From assembly GCA_000824825.2 (NCBI GenBank), contig LM655175.1, positions 125,936-189,935 on the forward strand: DNA of 64,000 bases, given 5' to 3'. The position numbers and the translations under genes were made by a program. This DNA is from Mesorhizobium sp. ORS 3324 (GTDB lineage Bacteria > Pseudomonadota > Alphaproteobacteria > Rhizobiales > Rhizobiaceae). The notes beneath the pieces are model-generated. The model did not search any database. It saw only the letters and a list, made by a program, of their open reading frames with translations, and was not told the origin of the DNA. Positions 25,762 to 32,974 of this stretch are shown here, piece after piece; position 1 is the first letter of the stretch, and each line of letters begins with the position of its first letter.

Positions 25762-26682
25762 ATGCGGTTTGCTGCGGTGCTGAACCAGGACGGCGGCACG
25801 CTGCGGACGACCGATATTTCGGCCTTTGCCGACCGTCTGCGCCAGACGCTGGAAGCACAAGGTCATTCGGTTCAGATCGACATTGTTGCCGGCCGCGAAA
25901 TCGCCGCGGCCTTGAAAAGGGCCGCAGCGAAGCGGAACATCGATGTCGTGATCGCCGGAGGCGGCGACGGCACGGTTTCGACGGCGGCGTCCCTGCTCAT
26001 GAACAAGAAGAAGGCCTTGGCCATACTGCCAGCCGGCACGATGAACCTCTTCGCGCGCGGCCTTGGCATCCCGCAGACGCTGGATGCGGCGCTGAAATCC
26101 TTCGCCGAAGGCGAGGTTACCGCTGTCGACATCGCAAGCGCCAACGGCCGGCCCTTCGTCCATCAGTTTTCGATCGGCATGCATGCCAAGATGGTGCAGC
26201 TTCGGGAGAAGATGGATTTCGGCTCGCGGCTGGGAAAGATGCGGGCTTCCGTTCGCGCCGCATGGGCAACGATCAAGAACCCGCATACCCTCAAGGTGAC
26301 CCTGACCGTCGGCGAGGCCGAGATCATCACGCGCGTGACCGGCATCAGCATCAGCAACAATCTGTTCGGCGAGGGCCACCTGCCTTACGCGGACAATCCG
26401 GTTGGGGGCGTGCTCGGCATCTATGTCAGCGTCGCACGCAGGCGCCGCGACCTTGCGAAACTGTTCCTCGTCATGCTGCGCGGCCGCTGGCGCGACAGCG
26501 AACATGTCGAAATCCATCAGGCCGACAAGGCCGTCCTCAAGATCCATTCGCCTGCGAAGAAGTTCAGCGCGGTCATGGATGGCGAATTATTCAGGCTGGA
26601 ACGCGAGACGGTGATCCAGATTCATCCCGGCGCGTTGAACGTGCTGGTTCCAGCAAGCAATGCGCACGCAAAGGCGGCGTAA
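25762..26682 (+). CDS. Diacylglycerol/lipid kinase family protein
   Basis: 306 residues of the DAGK catalytic family. The nucleotide-binding motif VVIAGGGDGTVSTAASLL (about residues 61-78) and the following ILPAGTMNLFARGLGIP are diagnostic, and the C-terminal half has the beta-rich fold with VMDGELF. Such kinases phosphorylate diacylglycerol or related lipids at the inner membrane face. No membrane segment is seen. An EcfG-type promoter lies upstream. The ATG at 25762 follows GGAGCGG. Confidence 0.87.
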   Translation: MRFAAVLNQDGGTLRTTDISAFADRLRQTLEAQGHSVQIDIVAGREIAAALKRAAAKRNIDVVIAGGGDGTVSTAASLLMNKKKALAILPAGTMNLFARGLGIPQTLDAALKSFAEGEVTAVDIASANGRPFVHQFSIGMHAKMVQLREKMDFGSRLGKMRASVRAAWATIKNPHTLKVTLTVGEAEIITRVTGISISNNLFGEGHLPYADNPVGGVLGIYVSVARRRRDLAKLFLVMLRGRWRDSEHVEIHQADKAVLKIHSPAKKFSAVMDGELFRLERETVIQIHPGALNVLVPASNAHAKAA

Positions 26683-26690
26683 CAGGGCGG

Positions 26691-26894
26691 TCAGCCGCCT
26701 TGCGCGGGTTTCTGCGCGGTCGCCGGCGCCTCGGGCACACTCTGCGATGTCGTCGGGCTCTTGATCACCTCGCCATAGATCTCGACCGCGCCCCAGGCGA
26801 TGAAGGCCAGCAGCAGCCCGGCAATGAGTATCCGGAGCGCGTGCCAGCCCCAGCGGCCCTGGCGGGCTTTGTCTTCAGGAACGATCTTGGCCAT
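26691..26894 (-). CDS. Small single-pass membrane protein, 67 residues
   Basis: MAKIVPEDKARQGRWGWHAL is followed by a hydrophobic helix LRILIAGLLLAFIAWGAVEIYG and a Pro/Ala/Thr-rich tail. No family recognised. GGAGGC lies upstream of ATG 26894, and an EcfG-type promoter is about 55 bp upstream, so it is probably a stress-induced membrane protein. It converges on the lipid kinase gene. Confidence 0.7.
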   Translation of the reverse strand: MAKIVPEDKARQGRWGWHALRILIAGLLLAFIAWGAVEIYGEVIKSPTTSQSVPEAPATAQKPAQGG

Positions 26895-26948
26895 TCTTCG
26901 CCTCCGTGTTGCGTGGCGGCGGGCGCTCCGGACACGGCATGGTCGAGT

Positions 26949-26973
26949 AACGGGCCCCTTTTGCGAAGGTTCC
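26949..26973 (-). promoter_or_regulatory. EcfG-type promoter, 67-residue membrane protein gene
   Basis: Minus strand GGAAC (26973-26969), 16 bases, CGTT (26952-26949). The gene's ATG lies 55 bp downstream. Confidence 0.72.
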
Positions 26974-27017
26974 GTTGCCGACGGTGAGGCTCGGCAAGGA
27001 TCAAGCCGGCGGTAGCG

Positions 27018-27142
27018 TTTTCCCGGAACTGCTCTGGCCTAGAGCAATTCCGGGAAAAGTGCGAAACGGTTTTCCGTCCGGAATTGCGTCAAAACAAAGA
27101 GATAGAGCGGTTTGCCGTTTCCGCGAACGGTGAACCGCTCTA
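27018..27142. repeat. Dispersed intergenic repeat R1, full copy with extra inverted half
   Basis: The main element runs from TAGAGCAATTCC at 27040 to CGCTCTA at 27142. Just before it, TTTTCCCGGAACTGCTCT (27018-27035) is the reverse complement, with one mismatch, of AGAGCAATTCCGGGAAAA, making a hairpin at the left end. The right end reaches the stop of the holin-X-like gene. Confidence 0.8.
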
Positions 27143-27604
27143 AGGCGTTTCGCCAGGATCCGGGTCCCGAGGCCCTGGCTTCACATTCTCGCGGTAGATG
27201 GCGTAAGCGACGAGCGCAAGCACGGGCGCGGCGACGGCGCCCAAGCCGCCCTTGCTCTTCGCAAGCGCCGGCAGCAGCGCGAGCGCCGCGGCAACGCCAA
27301 CCGCGGTCAGGTCGGTCTTGCGCTGGCGCGCCCGGCGCCGCGCGCGCATGCCCGCCGTCAGACGCTCGATGAGCAGGATAAGCGCCGCCAACACCAGGAA
27401 CGCCGCGCCAAAGCCCAGTGACGTCGCCAGCGGCCCATAGCGCGCGGCAAACCAAATATAGGCGGCGCCGACAAGGAAGCCGACGCCGCACAAGGCAAAA
27501 ATCCCGGCAAGCCCGTAAAGGATCGCCGTCATTCTCGCACGTCGCATTGCGGCCATCGCCTCGCCGGAGGCAAGGGCCGAAATCAGCGAGACCAGCGTCC
27601 CCAT
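27140..27604 (-). CDS. Membrane protein of the phage-holin-like superfamily III (Holin-X) type
   Basis: 154 residues. Two membrane segments (ILYGLAGIFALCGVGFLVGAAYIWF and GFGAAFLVLAALILLIERL) are followed by a basic loop and a further hydrophobic region (AAALALLPAL, VLALVAYAIY). The pattern fits the Holin-X/YqjE family of small inner-membrane proteins found with DUF883 (YqjD) genes, as here: the DUF883-like gene ends 6 bp upstream. It is not evidence of a prophage. Cotranscription from the EcfG-type promoter at 27967-27992 is likely. Confidence 0.72.
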   Translation of the reverse strand: MGTLVSLISALASGEAMAAMRRARMTAILYGLAGIFALCGVGFLVGAAYIWFAARYGPLATSLGFGAAFLVLAALILLIERLTAGMRARRRARQRKTDLTAVGVAAALALLPALAKSKGGLGAVAAPVLALVAYAIYRENVKPGPRDPDPGETP

Positions 27605-27610
27605 CTGTGG

Positions 27611-27937
27611 CTAGCGGCGGGAGAGCAGCGCGAACAGGAAGCCGACGCCCGCGGCGATCGCCAGCGACGTCACGGGCTTTTCGCGGACGCTGGCGATCAG
27701 CTGCGCCTCGATATCCTGAGCACTGCCGCGCATGCTTTCGAACGCTGCCTCGCCCTGCGTCCGCAACTGCTCGACCCCTTCGGCCGCGGCGCGGCGCGCC
27801 GTGCCGTAACCATGCTCTCCAGTCTTGGCCAATTGCTTGGTGAGTTCCTCGATATCGGCCCGCAGCTGCCGGATATCGGCTTCGAGATCGGAATTGGAGG
27901 GAGCATCTGTTGCGGTTTTGCCTGCGGCGGGCGCCAT
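27611..27937 (-). CDS. DUF883/ElaB-YqjD-like tail-anchored membrane protein
   Basis: 108 residues: an alpha-helical amphipathic body (SDLEADIRQLRADIEELTKQL, then AAAEGVEQLRTQGEAAFESM) and a C-terminal membrane anchor (PVTSLAIAAGVGFLFALLSRR), with the REKP-x-x-S element before it. YqjD-type proteins bind ribosomes at the inner membrane in stationary phase. The gene follows an EcfG-type promoter and precedes a YqjE-like gene, matching the yqjD-yqjE pairing in enterobacteria. Confidence 0.8.
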   Translation of the reverse strand: MAPAAGKTATDAPSNSDLEADIRQLRADIEELTKQLAKTGEHGYGTARRAAAEGVEQLRTQGEAAFESMRGSAQDIEAQLIASVREKPVTSLAIAAGVGFLFALLSRR

Positions 27938-27966
27938 TGCTTAACTCCTTGTGTTTTCTGCCTTTC

Positions 27967-27992
27967 AACGCTCGATCTGCGTCAAGAGTTCC
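27967..27992 (-). promoter_or_regulatory. EcfG-type promoter, DUF883-holin-X operon
   Basis: Minus strand GGAAC (27992-27988), 17 bases, CGTT (27970-27967), 30 bp upstream of the DUF883-like ATG. Confidence 0.75.
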
Positions 27993-28193
27993 GAACCTGG
28001 ATCGCCTGTTAGCAAGGCCGGAGGGCGGGCACATTGACGGCAGTCAATTCGCTCCGGTTAGCGGCCGGCAGCAGCCGCAACGGGCACTAGTCGCAAGGAT
28101 ATTGGCGGCTGAGAATGATAAGGTATGCTTTGGACGGACATTTCGACATTTCGACCCCTCTTCGAAATCCCTGCCCCCGGCAGGGTAGCTAGG

Positions 28194-28218
28194 AACGTTC
28201 CAGCCGGATCGAAGTTCC
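28194..28218 (-). promoter_or_regulatory. Second minus-strand EcfG-type site without an obvious gene
   Basis: Minus strand GGAAC (28218-28214), 16 bases, CGTT (28197-28194). It lies in the 308-bp gap 27938-28245 and reads toward the DUF883 operon, about 260 bp upstream of it. A 20-codon frame (28149-28087) with a fair ribosome site lies just downstream. It may be a second promoter, a small RNA or peptide start, or chance. Confidence 0.45.
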
Positions 28219-28245
28219 GCCGATCACGGCGATGCATAACCGTTC

Positions 28246-28695
28246 ATGTCTTTTTTAAATGACATGGAGCCAAATACCGCGCATGACTCTGCCAATTGTA
28301 GGAGTCGCCGACACGTGCCTCTATTGCTAGACGGATTGCGTATTCTGGTCCTGGAGGACGAATTCCTGATCGCAATGGATGTTGAACAGCTGTGCCGCGA
28401 CCATGGCGCCGCCGATGTCGCGATCGCCCGCGAATTGACCGAGGTCGACGAAAAGGAACTGCCGTCACGTTTCGACGCCGCCGTCGTCGACCTGATGCTG
28501 GGCGGCGTTTCGACGCTTCATTTTGCCGCGCGCCTGCGCAGCACGGGCGTTCCGTTCATCTTCGCCACCGGCTATCCGGACTCGGACGAGCTCAAGGGCT
28601 CTTTTCCGGAGATAGGTCTGGTCAGCAAACCCTTTTCGGGCGACGACCTCGTCTCGGCCTTGGCTGCCGCCTGCGGCCGCGGCGCGTCTGCCTGA
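28246..28695 (+). CDS. Single-domain response regulator, FAT-GUY receiver type
   Basis: 149 residues, one receiver domain with no output domain. LRILVLEDEFLIAMDVEQL supplies the acidic pair, AAVVDLMLGGVSTLHFA the phospho-acceptor Asp, VPFIFATGYPDSDEL the FATGY motif that names this receiver family, and GLVSKPFSGDDL the switch Lys-Pro. FAT-GUY receivers such as SdrG and MrrA act in the alphaproteobacterial general stress response phosphorelay, so the position beside ecfG-nepR-phyR fits. The first 27 residues precede the domain; a start nearer residue 28 (LLLDGLRIL) is possible. Confidence 0.85.
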   Translation: MSFLNDMEPNTAHDSANCRSRRHVPLLLDGLRILVLEDEFLIAMDVEQLCRDHGAADVAIARELTEVDEKELPSRFDAAVVDLMLGGVSTLHFAARLRSTGVPFIFATGYPDSDELKGSFPEIGLVSKPFSGDDLVSALAAACGRGASA

Positions 28696-28748
28696 ACGGG
28701 CTATTCGCCGCACGTGGAACAGAGGCGGATCGGACTGAAGCAGGCAGG

Positions 28749-29300
28749 TCAGGCGGCGTTCGACCCGGTCACCTGGGCCGAGATCGCATCGGGGCCGTAT
28801 TCATCCTCGCCGGAAATCTTGAGGATATCCTGCAGCCTGGCGCGCGCCCGGCTGACGCGGCTCTTGATGGTGCCGACCGCGCAGCCGCAGATCTCGGCCG
28901 CCTCTTCGTAAGAGAAGCCGGAAGCGCCGATCAGGATGATGGCCTCGCGCTGGTCCTCCGGCAGCTGTTCCAGCGCGCCGCGAAAGTCCTTGAGGTCGAG
29001 CTGGCCATGCTGGGCCGGGTGAACGGCGAGCCTGGCGGTCATGATGCCGTCGCTGTCCTGCACCTCTCGGCCGCGCTTGCGCATCTGCGAATAGAATTCG
29101 TTGCGCAGGATGGTGAACAGCCAGGCCTTGAGATTGGTGCCCGGCTGGAAGCTCTCATGCTTGTCCCACGCCTTGACCAGGGTTTCCTGCACGAGGTCGT
29201 CGGCCTTGTCGGCATTCTGCGTCAGCGACACCGCAAAGGCGCGCAGGCTCGGTATCGCACCGAGCAGCTCGGTCTTGAAGCTCTGGGAGACCGCCGCCAT
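28749..29300 (-). CDS. ecfG: ECF sigma factor EcfG of the general stress response
   Basis: 183 residues. Region 2 (AFAVSLTQNADKADDLVQETLVKAWDK, then FQPGTNLKAWLFTILRNEFYS) and region 4 (LPEDQREAIILIGASGFSYEEAAEICGCAVGTIKSRVSRARARL) are typical of the ECF15/EcfG group. It directs RNA polymerase to GGAAC-N16/17-CGTT promoters. It is held inactive by NepR, whose gene lies 3 bp upstream; phosphorylated PhyR, encoded divergently, sequesters NepR. A back-to-back EcfG promoter upstream of nepR gives positive autoregulation. Confidence 0.95.
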   Translation of the reverse strand: MAAVSQSFKTELLGAIPSLRAFAVSLTQNADKADDLVQETLVKAWDKHESFQPGTNLKAWLFTILRNEFYSQMRKRGREVQDSDGIMTARLAVHPAQHGQLDLKDFRGALEQLPEDQREAIILIGASGFSYEEAAEICGCAVGTIKSRVSRARARLQDILKISGEDEYGPDAISAQVTGSNAA

Positions 29301-29303
29301 GCC

Positions 29304-29507
29304 TCAATCCTTTTTCTCGGCGGGCTCGGCCTCTTCCAGCTGGCTAAGCAACTGAGCGAAACGATCCGGCACCTCATCGGAGACCAGCTCGTCGTAATAT
29401 TGTTTGAGTTTGCGGGCGATTTCGGAGTTTGGTCCGAGCGGATTGCCGCTCCCGTTCCGGCGCCCGCCCGCGGCACCAGTCGTTGAATTCTTTGACATTT
29501 CTTTCAT
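29304..29507 (-). CDS. nepR: Anti-sigma factor NepR
   Basis: 67 residues with the family core in the C-terminal half: SEIARKLKQYYDELVSDEVPDRFAQLLSQLEEAE, the two helices that bind EcfG or PhyR. The first 25 residues are Gly/Asn/Arg-rich and disordered. It lies directly upstream of ecfG, and shares an EcfG-type promoter with it (29596-29620). Confidence 0.95.
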   Translation of the reverse strand: MKEMSKNSTTGAAGGRRNGSGNPLGPNSEIARKLKQYYDELVSDEVPDRFAQLLSQLEEAEPAEKKD

Positions 29508-29595
29508 GTTTGCCCTAATTCCAGCACCCGAACCGCTCTAGAATACAAAACACAACGCAAGCGGCCCCTCGTCTGTGCCCATCCCGAAACCGCCA

Positions 29596-29620
29596 AACGC
29601 CCGTTGCCTAATTTAGTTCC
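29596..29620 (-). promoter_or_regulatory. EcfG promoter of nepR-ecfG
   Basis: Minus strand GGAAC (29620-29616), 16 bases, CGTT (29599-29596); its -35 element is only 9 bp from that of the divergent phyR promoter. Confidence 0.85.
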
Positions 29621-29629
29621 ATGTCCGGC

Positions 29630-29654
29630 GGAACTTTTTCAGAAAGCCGGCGTT
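29630..29654 (+). promoter_or_regulatory. EcfG promoter of phyR
   Basis: GGAAC (29630-29634), 16 bases, CGTT (29651-29654), 71 bp before the phyR ATG. Confidence 0.85.
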
Positions 29655-29724
29655 GGTTTTGCTGGGGTTTGCGACCCGTCTGACCTGTGAAATGCTACAA
29701 CGTCATCTGAGGGAGACGTCAAAT

Positions 29725-30519
29725 ATGAGTCTGTCCGCAACCATCGCTCCTCACCTGCCGTTCCTGCGCCGTTTCTCGCGCGCCGTCACGGGATCGCAGG
29801 AAAGCGGTGACGCGCTGGTCGCCGCCATGCTGGAGGCCATCATCGCCGACACCGAGGTCTTCCCCAAGGCATCAAGCGACCGCATCGCACTCTACAAGGT
29901 TTTTGCCAGACTATTCACCTCGATTGCCATTCGTGTGCCGCAGGAGCATGCGCAGACCGCCTGGGAGCAGCGGGCAGCCGCCAATCTGAACGCGATCGCG
30001 CCGCGGCCGCGGCAAGCCTTCCTGCTCGTTGCCGTGGAAGGATTCAGCGAGGACGAGGCGGCTGAAATCCTCGATGCCGACGAACAGGAATTCTCCGAAT
30101 TGCTTGCCCAGGCAAGCAGCGAGATTTCCCGCCAGGTCGCGACAGATGTGCTGATCATCGAGGATGAGCCGCTGATTGCCATGGACATCGAGGAGATGGT
30201 CGAAAGCCTCGGACACCGCGTTGTCGGCACCGCGCGCACCCACGCCGAGGCGGTGGCCGTGTTCGGCAAGACGCGTCCGAAAATGGTGCTGGCCGATATC
30301 CAGCTCGCCGACGGCAGCTCTGGCATCGAGGCCGTGAACGAGATCCTGTCCTCGACGCCGGTGCCGGTGATCTTCATCACCGCCTTCCCGGAGCGTCTTT
30401 TGACCGGCGAGCGTCCCGAACCGGCGTTCCTGGTGACCAAGCCGTTCAATCCTGACATGGTCAAGGCTCTGATCAGCCAGGCGCTCTTCTTCGACCGGCA
30501 GGCAAAGGCCGCGGCCTGA
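29725..30519 (+). CDS. phyR: PhyR, general stress response anti-anti-sigma regulator
   Basis: 264 residues: an N-terminal sigma-like domain (about 1-135: LPFLRRFSRAVTGSQESGDALV ... LNAIAPRPRQAFLLVAVEGFSEDEAAEIL) that mimics EcfG, then a receiver (about 140-255) with IIEDEPLIAMDIEEM, phospho-acceptor Asp in VLADIQLADGSSG, and Lys in FLVTKPFNPD. When phosphorylated it binds NepR and frees EcfG. ATG 29725 follows GGGAGA; the frame extends to 29653 but the earlier start would overlap the EcfG promoter. Confidence 0.96.
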   Translation: MSLSATIAPHLPFLRRFSRAVTGSQESGDALVAAMLEAIIADTEVFPKASSDRIALYKVFARLFTSIAIRVPQEHAQTAWEQRAAANLNAIAPRPRQAFLLVAVEGFSEDEAAEILDADEQEFSELLAQASSEISRQVATDVLIIEDEPLIAMDIEEMVESLGHRVVGTARTHAEAVAVFGKTRPKMVLADIQLADGSSGIEAVNEILSSTPVPVIFITAFPERLLTGERPEPAFLVTKPFNPDMVKALISQALFFDRQAKAAA

Positions 30520-30634
30520 CCGCATCCATGCCCGACGTTCGGGCTTGCATGCGAGGCGTTCGCCCCGCACGCAGGCGGTGCGGAATCTGACGCTTAAAAG
30601 CGCTTTCGGGGGATCGTCTTTTTCCGCAAATGGT

Positions 30635-30659
30635 GGAACAAACGGCACCCAGCCACGTT
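30635..30659 (+). promoter_or_regulatory. EcfG-type promoter, DUF1328 gene
   Basis: GGAAC (30635-30639), 16 bases, CGTT (30656-30659), 27 bp before the ATG at 30687. Confidence 0.78.
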
Positions 30660-30686
30660 TGTCAGGTCATTGGAAGGAGACATATC

Positions 30687-30851
30687 ATGCTGTACTGGGC
30701 GCTCGTTTTTCTTGTGGTTGCGATTATCGCCGGCGCGCTTGGGTTCGGCGGCATTGCCGGCACGTCGGCTGGCATCGCGCAGATATTGTTCTTCATCTTC
30801 CTAGCCTTCCTGGTGATTTCGCTGATCGCCGGCCTTTTCAGAAGAGCCTGA
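30687..30851 (+). CDS. DUF1328 (YtjA-type) small membrane protein
   Basis: 54 residues: [20 protein letters not shown], then [31 protein letters not shown], two membrane helices joined by a Gly-rich turn, matching the DUF1328 family at its normal length. GGAAGGAG precedes ATG 30687. An EcfG-type promoter directly upstream makes it a probable general-stress gene. Function unknown. Confidence 0.9.
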   Translation: MLYWALVFLVVAIIAGALGFGGIAGTSAGIAQILFFIFLAFLVISLIAGLFRRA

Positions 30852-30883
30852 CGCGGGAGCGCCGAACACTGGAAGCCGCACCC

Positions 30884-30953
30884 CTCAAACGGTTTCCAGC
30901 CACCGCCGGGCGGTGTCTCCAAAGGACATCCGTCCGGCGGACCGTTTTGAGGC
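30884..30953. terminator. Long stem-loop after the DUF1328 gene
   Basis: CCTCAAACGGT (30884-30894) can pair with ACCGTTTTGAGG (30942-30953); further GC-rich pairs (CCGCCGGGCGG) lie inside. No U-tract of note, so termination is only probable. Confidence 0.45.
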
Positions 30954-31015
30954 GCGTGCAGCCTCGGTAATGCCGAGGCCGGAGCAATCTGTCATAGAGC
31001 CGCGGGAAGTATTGG

Positions 31016-32047
31016 ATGCGTTCCAAGGCCTCAGGGAAGGGCGATGCGGACAAGCATAGCGACGAGGTGATCGCGATGCATCCCGCCGAAAGCGGGATGC
31101 AGCTTGGACGTGCTTTGCTTCACGCGCTTCACAATGCTGGAATTTCGGTCCTTTATCAGGATCGCGAAATGAAGACCGTCTGGGCCCGCAACATGCGCGC
31201 GCCCTGGGCATCCGAAACGGCCGACGGTAAGGATCTGCTCTCCCCTGCACAGGCCGAGCGCATAAGCGTGGCCAAACGCAGGGCGGTTGAAACCGGCCAG
31301 GCGGAACGCCTTGAGCTCGGCATTCCCGGCAACGACGGCGTGCGCTGGTTCCAGGTCTGGATCGATGCCGATCACGATGATTCCGGGGAGGTTCAGGGCG
31401 TCGTCACCACCATGGTCGAAACGACGGAACAGAGACGCCGCGAACAGACACTGAAGGCGCTGTTGCGCGAGGTCAGCCATCGCTCCAAGAACCTTCTGGC
31501 CATTATCCAGAGCATAGCCACCCAGACCGGGCGCTACTCGGAGACGCTTGGCGACTTCCTGACGCGCTTCCGCGGCCGCATTCAGTCGCTTGCCTCGTCG
31601 CAGGACCTGGTGACATCCTCCAACTGGCGGGGAGTGGCGCTTCGAGAGCTCGTTTTCGGTCAGGTCGGCCGCTACAGCGCCGACCCGGGCCGCAGCTTGC
31701 GCTTCGATGGCGAAAACCTTTATCTCAACCCAAACGCTGCCCTGCATATCGGGCTCGCAATACATGAGCTGGCCGTGAATTCGGTAAGTTACGGCGCCCT
31801 GTCGCAGCCTGACGGTCACGTCGAGGTAAGCGCCAGGGCGGCAACCGACAGCGAGACTTCGCCCGCCCTTTTGCTGGTATGGACAGAAAGGATCGGCACC
31901 GGCCGGCGCGACGAGAAGCGCTTCGGCAGCGTCGCTCTCGAGCGCGTCGTGCCGACATCGCTGAACGGCTCCGCCACGCTCACAATCGACGGAGACTGCC
32001 TCGAATATCGCCTGACCATCCCGCGCGGTAATTTCGAGACGGAATGA
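31016..32047 (+). CDS. PAS-containing HWE-family sensor histidine kinase
   Basis: 343 residues, soluble. About residues 25-140 form a PAS-like sensor (LHALHNAGISVLYQDREMKTVWARN ... GVVTTMVETTEQRRREQ). The HWE H-box reads LLREVSHRSKNLLAIIQSIATQTGR, followed by the family's LASSQDLVTSSNWRG and HELAVNSVSYGAL; WTERIGTG is the WxE element. HWE kinases, including PhyK-type kinases, feed PhyR; the position 500 bp from phyR makes this a likely GSR sensor. ATG 31016 or 31076 (MHPAESG) are both possible starts. Confidence 0.87.
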   Translation: MRSKASGKGDADKHSDEVIAMHPAESGMQLGRALLHALHNAGISVLYQDREMKTVWARNMRAPWASETADGKDLLSPAQAERISVAKRRAVETGQAERLELGIPGNDGVRWFQVWIDADHDDSGEVQGVVTTMVETTEQRRREQTLKALLREVSHRSKNLLAIIQSIATQTGRYSETLGDFLTRFRGRIQSLASSQDLVTSSNWRGVALRELVFGQVGRYSADPGRSLRFDGENLYLNPNAALHIGLAIHELAVNSVSYGALSQPDGHVEVSARAATDSETSPALLLVWTERIGTGRRDEKRFGSVALERVVPTSLNGSATLTIDGDCLEYRLTIPRGNFETE

Positions 32048-32184
32048 CCGACAGGCCTCGGGCCGCGAGGATTTGGCCGGCAACGCCCTTAACCGACCGT
32101 TCACCATAAGGTCCGATTCTGTGTTCCCGACGAAAGCTGTGCCGGAGAGCCCGGCCGCTCCATCGCGCGATTTGGGAGGAGTGA

Positions 32185-32355
32185 ATGAAGGTCGCCGACA
32201 TGAACAGGTTGGAGCAGGTCGCGCGCGTCTCGATGAGCGGCTTCCAGGACGCCGAGACGCCGCCCTTGCCGCGCGCCTCGCATCTTTCGCTTCACCTCGG
32301 CGCCGTCGCGCTGCTCACCGCCCTGGCGCTAACGGCGGCCTGGCAGTTGATCTGA
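32185..32355 (+). CDS. Small single-pass membrane protein, 56 residues
   Basis: ATG 32185 to TGA 32355 with a strong ribosome site (GGGAGGAG, 6 bases upstream). It starts MKVADMNRLEQVARVSMSG, then HLSLHLGAVALLTALALTAAW forms a C-terminal membrane helix. It is too short to be called by length alone, but the ribosome site and the hydrophobic segment support it. No family known. Located between two HWE kinases. Confidence 0.55.
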   Translation: MKVADMNRLEQVARVSMSGFQDAETPPLPRASHLSLHLGAVALLTALALTAAWQLI

Positions 32356-32582
32356 TTCGGCAGCCGTCGCGATTTCAAGGGCAACCGCACAGTCGCCAAG
32401 GGCTCCTGGCATAGCGCGCCATGTCTGCGGCAAGAAACTCTGGGCTGCGAATATGTCCAACGGCGCGACCCCGAAAAAGACTATCTTCATCAACAGTAAG
32501 ATCATGCAGGCAAAGCCCGTTTTTTCGTGCTAAATGGCGGCCGGCACTGCCGAAAGTGAGGACAAAAGTGAGGAGCAATTCT

Positions 32583-32828
32583 ATGCGGAAGATAATCATT
32601 GCCATGGTTGCGGTGGTCGCTGTCAGCGGCTGTACCACGACCGAGCAGGACGTCGTGGGCGGCGGCCTGATCGGCGCCGGTGTCGGCGGCTTGGTCGGCG
32701 GCGGCAAGGGAGCGCTGATAGGCGCGGCTGTCGGCGCCGGGTCCGGCCTCCTGGTCCGCAACCTGCGCAACGGTTATTGCCAGTACCGCGATCATCGCGG
32801 CCGGATCTACACCGCCCGCTGCAACTAA
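32583..32828 (+). CDS. Glycine-zipper lipoprotein, 81 residues
   Basis: From ATG 32583 (GAGGAGC upstream): MRKIIIAMVAVVAVSGCTTT is a lipoprotein signal with lipobox VSGC. It is followed by a glycine-zipper stretch (GGGLIGAGVGGLVGGGKGAL, then GAAVGAGSGLLV) and a short C-terminal YCQYRDHRGRIYTARC with two cysteines. Similar small envelope lipoproteins of the YMGG/osmotically induced type are common in rhizobia. The long in-frame upstream extension (from 32421) is not part of the gene. Confidence 0.82.
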   Translation: MRKIIIAMVAVVAVSGCTTTEQDVVGGGLIGAGVGGLVGGGKGALIGAAVGAGSGLLVRNLRNGYCQYRDHRGRIYTARCN

Positions 32829-32837
32829 GCCGGCGAC

Positions 32838-32895
32838 AGAGCAATTCCAGGAAAGTGCGCAGCGTTTCTCCGCTCGGAATTGCGTCAAGACGAAT
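32838..32895. repeat. Dispersed intergenic repeat R1, short copy
   Basis: AGAGCAATTCCAGGAAAGTGCG, AGCGTTTCTCCG, then CTCGGAATTGCGTCAAGACG, 10 bp after the lipoprotein stop. Confidence 0.75.
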
Positions 32896-32974
32896 AGTAC
32901 TGGAGGCCGGCCACCCGGCCTCCATTTCTTATGCCCAGATTTCATGTACTTCCACCCACTGCCGGCTGCGCCGG

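Noticed and set aside
27140..27604. Holin-like gene as sign of a prophage
   Set aside because: It is paired with a DUF883-like gene and preceded by an EcfG-type promoter, as in the chromosomal yqjD-yqjE pair; no phage genes are nearby.
32421..32582. N-terminal extension of the glycine-zipper lipoprotein
   Set aside because: The lipoprotein signal starts at 32583 with a good ribosome site; the upstream frame is Arg/Ser-rich and has no signal.
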